Shown here in pieces: positions 12,217-21,998 of a stretch of 64,000 bases of DNA; position 1 is the first letter of the stretch, and the number at the start of each line of letters is the position of its first letter. Origin of the DNA: Ceratorhiza oryzae-sativae. Taxonomy: Eukaryota > Basidiomycota > Agaricomycetes > Cantharellales > Ceratobasidiaceae. The notes beneath the pieces are model-generated. The model had not been told where the DNA came from. It was given only the letters and a program-made list of their open reading frames with translations, and searched no databases. The stretch covers positions 47,688 to 111,687 of the forward strand of contig JARWMV010000047.1 of the NCBI GenBank assembly GCA_030998015.1. Direction: 5' to 3'. Position numbers and translations under genes: made by a program.

Positions 12217-12574
12217 TGCACGTAGTCACCCATATCACGGCGTGCGATTCAACCTCTCACCATGCGTATGGCACACTAGAATCTTATTTTCGCGATATTT
12301 GCTCCGGAAAACACCGGTAGTTGCAAAGACTGGGGTGCTGGCGGGCTATGCCCTGACAGTTTTCGGCGATTTAGACCGCTAGGGCTTAAGCACGCGCATA
12401 TATACATCAAGTATCATAACAATGGCTGGGGCTATGGGCAACGAATGCTATGATTGCTACATGCGAACACCCTGCAGGTAGTCAATGATTATGTGTCGTA
12501 TCGACTATCTACGTAAGAGCACTTTTCAAGTGCTGTGCTTGCATGTATTGGCTTTTGGGGGAAGCGGGTGAAGG

Positions 12575-13062
12575 TTATGAAAGAAATGAACCATTGCTTC
12601 GTGATTTTATGTGTGGCCCTACCTGGCAAGGCGAATTTCGAAAAGTAATAACCACAGGCACATCATTTGTCAAATAAGCCTTAATCGCCTCGGGCGCACT
12701 TATATTTCGAAGTGAGTTCGCAAATTTGTGATCAGAAATAACGTCTTACCAGCTCTTATGTTTATCCAAAGCTGCCAATTGCTGCAAGGTTCAGGGTGAT
12801 ATTATGATAAATCTGTGACTCGGATTTTTGCCAAAATTACTCCATACGTAATCTGATTTACAGGTATGGCAAAATCGCCAAAGGTATACGCAACCTCCTG
12901 AGGCCCTTGAAGGGCAGCCACCCACTCCACATTTCTTTTCCTTGGTGCCTGCAATTCAGCGCGATTTAGGATGTCGCCCTGTCCGTGGTTGGCCTTAGTC
13001 TGAAAATTTCGTGTTCCGAGGACTGGGGGGGGGGGCACCGTCTTAGAGATCGGGTCAGCCAT
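12575..13062 (-). CDS. Small unidentified protein, 118 residues
   Basis: Three exons in perfect phase: 12862-13062, 12750-12781 and 12575-12698, with introns of 80 and 51 bases. The start is an ATG giving MADPISKTVPPPPVLG, and the product ends NGSFLS. The middle exon is only 32 bases. The protein is hydrophilic with a basic N-terminal third (APRKRNVEWV) and a helix-like tail (EAIKAYLTNDVPVVITFR). No signal peptide or membrane segment. The clean splicing supports a real gene; I do not recognise the family. A run of ten G's on the plus strand (in the Pro codons) lies near the N terminus. Confidence 0.55.
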
Positions 13063-13217
13063 TGGGGACGAGATATGCCAGCCTGCATGGCCAGAAGAAT
13101 GAATTTTAGCATGAAGCCCTAACCAAAGCTATGCTTCTCTGTCTGTACCTCGCCCTATCCTAGCTCGACTACGAAACTTGTCAGGTGTATTATTTTGTTC
13201 ACCTCCAAAATAATTAA

Positions 13218-13290
13218 TGGATGCCTTCCCGCAAGGCCTAAATATAACGCTAGGTTCATTTTAGCTTAAGTTCTTACAGGAAGGCATCCA
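13218..13290. mobile_element. 73-bp element with perfect 12-bp terminal inverted repeats
   Basis: TGGATGCCTTCC at 13218-13229 is matched exactly by its reverse complement at 13279-13290, and the similarity continues inwards imperfectly (AAG..CT.AA). The same terminal motif, with changes, bounds elements at 24186-24411 and 56363-56514. It has no coding capacity. Together these look like a MITE-type non-autonomous family; clear target-site duplications were not seen. Confidence 0.6.
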
Positions 13291-14433
13291 CTGCGCTAGT
13301 ACAGCGCTTGCTTGTCTGTTGAGATTGCTCGGAGCCTTCAGGAAGCGGGCTAAGGGGCGGGCGATGGGGTGGAGCAGAAGGCAGTTTTCTAAACCATCAT
13401 AGCGCTTGAATTGACTTACATTGCAACGTACGGAATAATTTGGAATTCAAAGAGGGGAATCCAACTATACCGATCACATCAGCACAAGCTAAATAGCTTA
13501 ATTTGTAAACCCTAATTTCAATGGGCCACAATTCGAAACTCGCTGCGAGAGCTAGGCCTAGTTGTTAATTATGTTCCACGAGTGTGAAGCCACAGACGTC
13601 TGGTTTCAGGCAACGAAATGGACCTGAGGATACTAGCGCCCCAAATTCATAGCAAGGCCACACTGCATGGCCACAACGAGTACCTACATGTCACTTCTGG
13701 ATACTTAGCTTGTGCCGACACGCGTTTTTTAATGTCGAATTATTGTATTGGATGTGTGTAAGCGGCAGTACCGGCAAGAGGGCGTGGGGGAAGTGGGAGC
13801 GGCGCCGGAGGCGGCCGCGTGAGCCCGGATAGTGCAGCCGGGGCCGAGCCAGCCAAGCCAGCTCGGGTGGGCGGCCGAAACTACGGCTAGCGCGATAGGG
13901 GTGGTGGACGGGGAAATGAATACATAAATAAATAAGTAAATAAGTAGATGGCATAATATGCACGGATCGAAGACGGGCGTATAAGGTAGGGGAGGATAAG
14001 CGAAGTAGTGCGGTCCGAATGGGGTGTACGTAAGCTCAAAGAGTGTGTGCAAGGCAAAGGTCGGATGGCGGGGATAATGGGTCAGAGGGTGGAGAGAGAG
14101 AGAGAGAGGGAGAGGGAGGTGGATGGTGTGAGAGCGCATAGCGCCCGAGTATATGTATGCTAGATCACGTGGTTGTTTGCGTCTGTGCGGCTAAGTATTC
14201 GGTCTGCTGCCTGCGTAAGCCGCGGCGCAAATCGACACAATTCGACCATTCCATTTCAGGATTTTTAAGGGCCTAGGCACCCACCCAAACAGTTTATTGA
14301 CGGGCAAAAGCTATGAAACAAGCTTAGACCCCCCGACCACGAGGCGGCAGAGGGAGCTTGCGATTTGGCAAAGTGTTCTAGGACGTCTGGGTTTGGGACA
14401 AGACATACCCATCATTGCGCTCTTAAACACACG
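13291..14433. other. Intergenic with simple repeats, upstream of kinase fusion gene
   Basis: No gene recognised. It contains AT-rich (TAAA/TAAG)n-like sequence around 13920-13950, a GC-rich patch around 13800-13880, a (GA)n tract at 14092-14108 and a CACGTG box at 14166-14171. The last two are 260-340 bases upstream of the ATG of the caspase-fold/kinase gene and could be part of its promoter. Confidence 0.5.
14092..14108. repeat. (GA)n microsatellite
   Basis: A pure GA dinucleotide run, continued by imperfect GA/G-rich sequence to about 14120. Confidence 0.9.
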
Positions 14434-17400
14434 ATGAGTCATCCAGACGCTCAACGCCGTACGACTCCTGGCAAACAAAACGGTTCGATACGAACGGGTT
14501 CTGAGGTAAGCTTTACGATCCACTTGATTAACAGGCTAAATCAACCTATGGGCAGGCATACGGCAAAATCAAACAACTCTTGCAGCAGAGCGGAGCCAAG
14601 CAGAACACCCTAGCAAACGATAATAGCTCGACTATTGCATCCGCTCGTGAGATTTCTATTAAATAACTATTTAGGGAGAAAGAGACGTACTGAAGGGACA
14701 TCTGTCATAGTCTTATCTGTGAATCGCGTTGCGACTATGATTACAAACAGCGTCATGTTCTCCTCTGCAAACGGCGTACCAGACGATACAAATATCACAA
14801 GGGCTTGTAGGTTGCCTATAACGATTCCGACTCGGACAAACTTAGCACTTAGGTCGCCTGATGGATATCAGAACGGGCAAGACCGCATCCGAGATCCCCC
14901 TAGTACCGATCCACACACGCAACCGTCCTCGCATGGAGATGTTGCTGGAGGAACCCTTGAGGAACCAGTTGTGAACAATATGGTCATATCTCTTATGCTT
15001 GCAAGCCCAGATGCGGTACTTTCTTTCCGGTCTCAACAGGCGCAACAGGAGAAAACATGGGTTGATTTCCACAGAACCCGGAAGCTATTGATGATATGGA
15101 TCACTAATCACGACAGAGCCCATCCAATGAGTGGTGGATGTGACTTGGATGCACTCCAAGGGGGCGTAGATCTCCTACTATCGGGTTTCAAGGAATGGGG
15201 ATATTCGATCGAAACCACAATATCCGCTAGCGAACTTGAGCAGTCTGTGTTCGATACAGTGATTGGGTTTCTAGACTGCGCGCGCGCCAGGTGATATACG
15301 GGCAATCGCTATGGTTAGCCCTCTAGTAGACCCGACGACTGCCACTCCGCGTTCATCATGGAATTCTAGTCGGTTATGGAATAAAACAATTGAAAGGCAC
15401 GCAATACCAGGGACAGTGACTATGCTAGTACTCTCAGTGAGCAGCGCTGGAGGCTTAGCGGTGGATGGATCCCAGATCATAGATCCCATACGTATGGCAG
15501 AAACTAAGGATTTTTCATCCCTTGAAACCCCAATTATTCTTACGTTTGCGGCATGCGGCAATAACCGACAGAGGTACAGCCTCCCTAAGCATTCCCAACT
15601 AGAATGCATAGATCCTTTCCTTGAAGCGTTGGTAACCGCAATTCAAGATCAAGAGGTGCAAGATTGGGCATCATTCGATATATCATTTAGGGCTTGCTTC
15701 CATTATGCACGATCCATGGGCTTATATAAGGCCAATTTGCCTCTCAAATGGTTGCGCGAACACCCTCAGAATCCCATTCTCACCGTCTTCCCTCAAACGC
15801 TTCCTGTAAGTCGCCCTTCATTTTGTATGCTCAGTCAGTGGCCAATTTTATAATAAATCAGTCATGGTCTCTGCTATTTCCCACCACAACTAAGGTATGG
15901 GGGAGGATGGATGCCCAAGCTGGGCATCGAGATAACTTGCGTTTACTAACGACAACATACCTAGGGTTCATTATGCTTATCCACTTCTGACTCATCATGG
16001 CCAAGCATTGACCCCGACCACGCGCCAGCCCGGCCGAGTCCGTGGGCACGAAATTCACAGAATTCTCAAGCATCAGGGCGTCGATCCAAAACCTCAGTCA
16101 TCAGTAGAGCGTCTGTGAGTAAAGACCTTGTAGATCCAAAAATATAGCCAGTAGGGTGAGCTGCCTCAACGCCTTAGGTCGTTTCGGACATTGTCCCCCG
16201 CCTGGCCGACTCCGGATGTTTTGATATAACTGATCGCTTGGACTTGGCTCAATGTGGGGAACGCCCGATTGCTGGTGGCGGATTCGGGAATGTTTACAAA
16301 GGAGCACTTATCGAGGGTGGAATAGTAGCCATCAAGTGTTCAAGGCTGTTTTTCGATTCCGAGGAGAGCGGCGAGGTTCTAAAGGTAGGCTTTGGCCCAG
16401 AGGAATCACTCAGTAAATCTTACTTTGGACAGAATGTAACTCGAGAACTATATGCCTGGTCTAAACTCAAACATCCAAACGTACTTACATTACTTGGTTT
16501 ATGTAATTTCCGAGGCCAACTTGCAATCGTAACACCTTGGATGGCGAATGGAACACTCCCTGGGTATATAAAAAACAACGCATCTGATCATTTCCAACTA
16601 GTGAGTTTAGTATTATATCACAAAGTGCAGTTATCTCTCTAACTCCCGAAGTGTTTACAAGTTGCGGCCGGTTTGGCATATGTGCACAGGGCTGATATCG
16701 TAAGTCCTGCTGACCCGCATATGCTTCCATATACAGCTATTGACTGTTGAAGACGCACGGAGATGTTAAGGGTGTAAGTGATCTCAGTTATATTGTGTCT
16801 GATCCTGACCGTGTTGTGAAGTCCAACGTCGTTGTTTCAGAAAGCGGGGTCGCTAAATTAATCGACTTCGGAAACACAGTTATCAGCACGTACGCGCTCC
16901 AGTTTACAAGTTCATCGACAACCAATATGACTGTTCGATGGGCGGTTTGTACATTTCCCCTGATGTTTTTCCGCCGGCTAACTTTGCTAGGCCCCCGAGC
17001 TGATACGGGGTGAAACTAAACACACGAAAGAATCCGATACATACGCCCTTGGAATGGTAAGCTGATCCAAACATTTCCCAGCTCCGCAAACTCACCATAA
17101 AAAACCAGACGTTTCTAGTAGGGTCTCCTATTGACCAGGCCAACCCGTCCACGTTTGATTCTATTTTCGTTAGGAAATTGTGTCAGGCAAAGTCCCATTT
17201 CCTGACAAACTTGAAAGTGCACTCTATCTACTCGTTGGCCAACGGGGGCTAAAACCAGAGCGCCCCACTAAGCTCGATAAGATGGAAGCGCGTAGGGCAG
17301 AAGTTTTATGGAAAGTGATGCAACAATGTTGGGAGTCCAAAATGAACGACCGACCCAATACGACTGAGATAGAGCAAGATGTAAGTGAATAACTTTTCCC

Positions 17401-17473
17401 TGTTCAGGGTGACTATAACTAAACCTTGTGATGCAAGCTGGAAGCCCTTGCGAGAAACAGGGCTCGGAGGTAG
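14434..17473 (+). CDS. Pseudo-caspase domain fused to a tyrosine-kinase-like protein kinase; caspase exon frameshifted
   Basis: Exons: 14434-14505, 14556-14646, 14711-14806, 14846-15805, 15965-16114, 16178-16600, 16652-16699, 16753-16773, 16822-16944, 16991-17056, 17174-17380 and 17438-17473. Exons 1-4 match the caspase-fold genes at 1325-5599 in order and phase. The catalytic positions are changed: the SGH block reads VSP and the TC(F/Y)SG block reads VSSAG, so His and Cys are both lost. Near 15270-15295 one base is missing relative to the homologues, so the frame ends at a TGA (15292-15294) and resumes in the next frame. Exon 5 is a Ser/Pro-rich linker. The kinase is intact: GGGFGNVYKG loop, VAIK lysine, HGDVKG catalytic loop (HGD in place of HRD), DFG, APE and a final Arg block. 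Exon 8 is only 21 bases. All junctions from exon 5 on are phase 0. Kinase activity is likely; the caspase part cannot be proteolytic. It may be a pseudogene in its first half, or the shift may be an error. Confidence 0.72.
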
Positions 17474-17704
17474 CCTTGCGGTTGTTTCATTATAAACCAG
17501 CGATGCTTTTCGCCCTAGCTTATAGGATTATTCGGATCACTTTTATTTTCTCGTCAGAACGGACATATATGCGGGTTGGTCACTATTAGAATCGTTGTGT
17601 ATGTTCAATTCGCCAAAGACCGAGACACCGGTGAATTCGAATTTGTTTGTATTACACGATGACTTCACAAAATACAAAGAAGACTGATTTCCAGACGTGA
17701 GTGA

Positions 17705-19049
17705 TTAATCCTTATATAAATCCGTTTTCCATCCTAGCTCTTCAGTCTTTGCACCACCCTCACGCCCGTTCGCTCTATCGTTATCCCTAGCTTTAAACTC
17801 TTGCAACGCAGCCCACGCCCGCCCACTCGCGATACTTTCCCTCGCCATCTTCACCCCGGTCGGGTAATCCAAAGCCAAACCGGCGACGACAAGCAGCGCC
17901 GACGCATTCAACAACACAAAATCAAGTATCGCTTGTCGGTTGACCTTTGATTCGGCCGAGGTCGTGTTGGAAGTAGTCGTGATCGGGGGAGGAGCTGCCG
18001 AGTCCGAGGGCGGGACGAACGCGGGAGACGACGGGTCGAGCATGTCGATGAGGATTCGGGCGTTTTCTTCGGGTGATCCACCCGCTACGGCGCTGAGAGG
18101 ATGGGCCCTGAGCTCGAAATGGGACGGATGAAGGCTTGTTGTGGTGATGTTCCCGTTCTCGAGCGACCAAGCCTGGTGTCGGACTCGTTCAGAGAGAGAG
18201 CTTTCTCCCCAAGTCCTGTCAATTAACCGACTCACCCATGTTCCTCCGGCAATACTAATCTCATCCAAGTTTTCCATCCCACACACGACCAGCGCACGTT
18301 GAACGCCCATCCCCCTCAACGCCTCGGCAAACACCGGTCCGAGTTCTCTCGCATATACGCCTAGAATCATCCGGCTCGGTTTAGCCGGGTTGACGAGCGG
18401 ACCGAGGACGTTGAAGATGGTGCGGAACGGGAGCGCTTTGCGAATAGGTGCTAGGGCTGTGAGAGCCGGGTGGTGGTGTGCTGCAAGGAGGAACGTGAAT
18501 GGAGCATTGTAAAGTGGGGGCGAGGGCGACGGGGGTGGTGCGAGGGGACAGCCGAGCGCGAGAAGAATGTCGGCCGAGCCGGACGAAGATGTAGATGCCC
18601 TGTTTCCGTGCTGCCGAAACAAAAGGGCATTGGCAAGATTATTAGAATGGATCATTGTGGCTCGCCTTGACAACTCGGGCCCCCGCACCGGCTGCAACAA
18701 TCGCAGCCGTCGTCGACACATTAAACGTATTATGACCGTCCCCTCCAGTTCCTACAATATCCACCGCCGGGACATCCGAGTCCGCCAAGGGAACATGAAC
18801 CGCATACTCGCGCATAATCTGCGCCGCAGCCGCCAAGGTTTCCGGTAAATGCTCAATCTTGGACGACTTGAGCGCAGCCAGAAATGCGCCGGCCTGCGCA
18901 GGGAGCACACATCCGGTCGTAGCGAGGTGGTGCATAGCGAGACGCGTATCATCCGGTGTAAATTTGCCAGGCGTGTTAATCAGTTTGAGCAAGAGCGGTT
19001 TGAATGTGTCCGAATTCATTGGAGTGGTGGGAGCCGACGTGGCAGCCAT
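17705..19049 (-). CDS. trp4: Anthranilate phosphoribosyltransferase
   Basis: Tryptophan biosynthesis: transfers phosphoribose from PRPP to anthranilate. Two exons, 18666-19049 and 17705-18610. The N-terminal helical domain precedes the PRPP-binding signature GTGGDGHNTFNVST. The block RVVK/HGNRAS straddles the intron, and ALPFRTIFNVLGPLVNP follows. The start ATG gives MAATSAP; a second in-frame Met (MNSDTF) lies ten codons further on and is also possible. The intron (18611-18665) begins GC, not GT, and ends CAG; removing it exactly restores the conserved VVKHGNRAS motif. A Ser/Pro/Thr-rich insertion near the C terminus is longer than usual. The gene diverges from ATP17. Confidence 0.95.
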
Positions 19050-19310
19050 ATTGGCGAGAAACAATGAGCCCGAGCGAGCAATGGGAGTATATATGCTAGC
19101 ACCCAGTCAACCAGGACAATAAGTTCTGGGCAGATCTTAGATTCGGTTCCAAAGGCCGAAACGAGCGAACCAAAAGGAACGTAAAGAGTCTAACCGAGTG
19201 TCTCGCCAAGTCACGTGTGTATCGGCGCCAACCGGATGTGGCAGTGCTAGACGATTTGCCTCCCACACCCCTTCTCCTATCGCTAGTCGTCGTCGAGACT
19301 ACGCATAACC
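19050..19310. promoter_or_regulatory. Divergent promoter trp4/atp17
   Basis: 261 bases between the two start codons, with a CACGTG box at 19212-19217, the same motif as in the ubc1/gsh2 and VAP/erg24 divergent promoters. Confidence 0.5.
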
Positions 19311-19802
19311 ATGCACGCCTCGCTTATCCGTCGGTCGTTCAAGACGCTGGTTCCGCCCAAGATTGCCACTCCAGGCACTGTTGTACGTCTTGCCCCATAT
19401 TTCTGCGAATTTATCGAGATGAATGATGGGACGACGATAGTCGGGCGGAAACGCGGCGAGCATGGCCACCGTCGTCGACTTTTACTCCAAGCTGCCCAAG
19501 GGCCCTGCACCACCGAGCGGAGGAGGGATCAAGGGCCGGTACTTTGACGGAAAGAATGCGTCGGGCGTGCCGCTGGTCGCTGCCATTGTCGGTCTCTTTG
19601 GTCTAGGCTATACGATCGATTACAACAGTGCGTATTGTGTCCTAGCTGGGGTGTGGCGGACAGCTTACCGTTATTGTGCTTGTGCTGTGCGCGATGCTGT
19701 TCTGGGTTATAGTGCACCTGAGTGAGTACTGCCCTAGTTCGGTCAAGAGCGAGAGGGCTAACCAGGATGGTGGCAGAGCATCACAAGAACAACCACCACT
19801 AG
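19311..19802 (+). CDS. atp17: ATP synthase subunit f (Fo sector), mitochondrial
   Basis: Four exons: 19311-19382, 19441-19627, 19713-19721 and 19777-19802, for 97 residues. The N terminus (MHASLIRRSFKTLVPPKI) is basic and amphipathic, as in a mitochondrial targeting sequence. It is followed by VVDFYSKLPKGPAP, a Gly-rich segment, one membrane helix (VPLVAAIVGLFGLGYTI) and the typical basic tail MHLKHHKN. The third exon is 9 bases and encodes parts of four residues; skipping it would lose the conserved tail. Subunit f is a single-span inner-membrane part of the Fo peripheral stalk. It is divergent from trp4. Confidence 0.93.
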
Positions 19803-20190
19803 ACGCTAGATGGAGGTCTAGAGGATGTCGAGGGTGCATTCGTTCTTGTCCGACTAAAATCGCCCAATATAAAACCGATTTGTTCATCGTATTTTACCGA
19901 TCATCGTCATGCTCGGTCGATCATCACAGCTAGAAAAACCTGGTATCCGAAGCCCGCTGCCGAACATTTCACTGGCAAGCCACAGAAGTAAAAACGAATG
20001 ACATCCGCACACCCGGGCGTGAATAGTAGAGTATTATCATAGACAGGCGCGTGTGTGGTTAAATGGTCAAGGTGGAGAAAAAAAGTAGATATGGTGAGAA
20101 AAAGAAAGAGTTCAGAGCAAAGGAAAAAAGAGCACAGGAAATCCACAAATGTCCGTTCCGTCCCATCTGTCAAAGACCACCTTCTATAAT

Positions 20191-20902
20191 CTACACAGTG
20201 CCCGTCAAGTTCACGCTCAAAATTTTGGTCGGCAACATCTGCGGGGGGTCATATGTCTGGAACATGGGCGCCAACGGAGCGCCGTCGAACCGGAACAGGT
20301 GCAGTTTGGGTCCAAACACCGTGTCGTGGAAGATACGCCAGGCGGAGATGTACTCGGTTTGGTTGTAGAGCGTAATGATGTTCGAGACAGCCGCACAGGT
20401 ATCTTGGACTTGGATGCGTCCGTCTTGGCCAAAGGGAGTGAGAGTGATAGAGCCATTGGGGTTCAAGGAATAGGTCCCGTGTTGGAAGATGACAACTCCC
20501 TTGATGCAGTTGGGCTGTGTGCCATTGCCCTCGAAGCGGTAGAGCGCTTGTTCCCAATAGCCATCGTCGGTACTATCGACTTCCAGTCAGCCTGGGCATC
20601 CGAGGAAAAGATGACGGGTGGGACATACAATGAATACGAGATACCAGCCGTAGAAGGATAGTTGAACGACGAGTTCAGGGGGTTGGCAAAGTTCTATGAT
20701 GTCCAACCAAAATCGGTCAACCGGCCATTCGCACCCACACCGCCGATGTACTCACAGGACCGGTGAGAACGTGCTGGGAGCCCGAGGACCAAGTGCCGCG
20801 GATGGACGTGTAGTTGTGGATGCTGTCGAGGTTGATCTGTTGGTCCTGTGCGAGAACGGCCAAGGGCGCGATGAGCGCCGCCGCAAGTGCTCTCCACATC
20901 AT
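20191..20902 (-). CDS. rot1: Rot1 family ER protein-folding factor
   Basis: The N terminus is a clear signal peptide (MMWRALAAALIAPLAVLAQ). After NYTSIRGTWSSGSQ come two introns, the second splitting the Phe before TDDGYWEQALYRFEGNGTQ. The protein continues through CIKGVVIFQHGTYSLNPNG, the GRIQVQDTCAAVSN block and GPKLHLFRFDGAPLAPMF, to the end LSVNLTGTV. These are the conserved blocks of Rot1, an essential ER-membrane protein in yeast needed for cell wall beta-1,6-glucan and folding of some glycoproteins. Several N-glycosylation sequons are present. The C-terminal membrane anchor of yeast Rot1 is not evident in this frame. The frame runs to a TAG at 20191-20193, so either the tail is shorter in this lineage or a last exon is missed. 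Confidence 0.9.
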
Positions 20903-21998
20903 CTTTGCGTTTGCGGGCGAGTGAAGCGTCGAGGGAGAAAGGCGAGCAGAGGACGTGCACGAACGGGAAATGGTGGAAGAAAGGCAAAGATGGCGTTCTG
21001 TTTGTGTGGCAGGGCCAAGATGGCGACGGGCATTTGCACATGTTTGCTTACGTCATGCAACGTGACAGCAACAACTTATGCGAACAATGTTGGCTGGAGC
21101 GTAATCATGCGAGAATGGAAGCATATGAGTATTCTCCTCGTCCCCAACAAAGTCCTCTGACGACGGATTATCATTCAAATGCGGCTTCTAACTGCCGTTG
21201 CTTATTATTAGAAACCCTACCTTAGATAAGCCCCTGGTTGTTCGCCTCTCTCGGGTACGGTTTTGCAGTTATGTCATGAGCAACATGATGCTGGGCTCGT
21301 ATGTTTTTACGAAATCGTGACCGCCGAGAGTCACAATCAAGGAGCTCGGGCTAACAGCTCAATGTGCCCCGCTCCTATCCAAGAAATACTATGGGCATGA
21401 CGTCGACATTATAGCACGCCGACGAATCAAGCAGGCATACTGCGGACGGCAAACCAGGGGCCTTGCGAACAAGCGATTTCAATCTCGGTAGCATTTGTAC
21501 TTACGATTGGTACTGGTATCACCTCTTTCACGTGTTAGTGATCGGTGTATATGCTCGAAACACTCAATCGTGAGAAGCGTAAGATCCATAAAATCCAGAG
21601 ATTATTGGTAGGATTTCAACCTGCATGCCAGTCAAAAAGAAACCCCCATCGGCTGCTGAGCGATAGTTTGACAATCATGGGTCCGCTAAAATTAATGATC
21701 CACCGCATACGTGCGTCTAACTCACGAAGAAAGAGGATTGCTTGCTTTCGTCTTGTAGTTGCATAATCACGCTACTCTCACGGTCCCGTAGAACACCCCC
21801 ACAGGAACACCCAAACTTGAAGAGCGTTATTCGCGCCGAATCCTCAATTTGAAGCATCGGCCGGTGCTTTCTGCACGAGTGAAAACACGCAGAATTCTGT
21901 AATACTGGCCAGAAGCATCAATCCGATCAATTGTTTGATTGGGGTAAGCTTAAATGTATGTGCTTTCCATGTAAAAACAAGTATCTCAATCAACTCTC
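20903..21998. other. Intergenic; start of duplicated unit at about 21853
   Basis: No gene is supported from 20903 to 21850. From about 21853 the sequence becomes near-identical to that starting at about 24632, the 3' flank of the duplicated DUF4246 gene. Confidence 0.55.

Noticed and set aside
13691..14139. Minus-strand hydrophobic or Ser/Leu/Pro-rich frames
   Set aside because: Produced by the GA and TAAA simple repeats; not protein-like.
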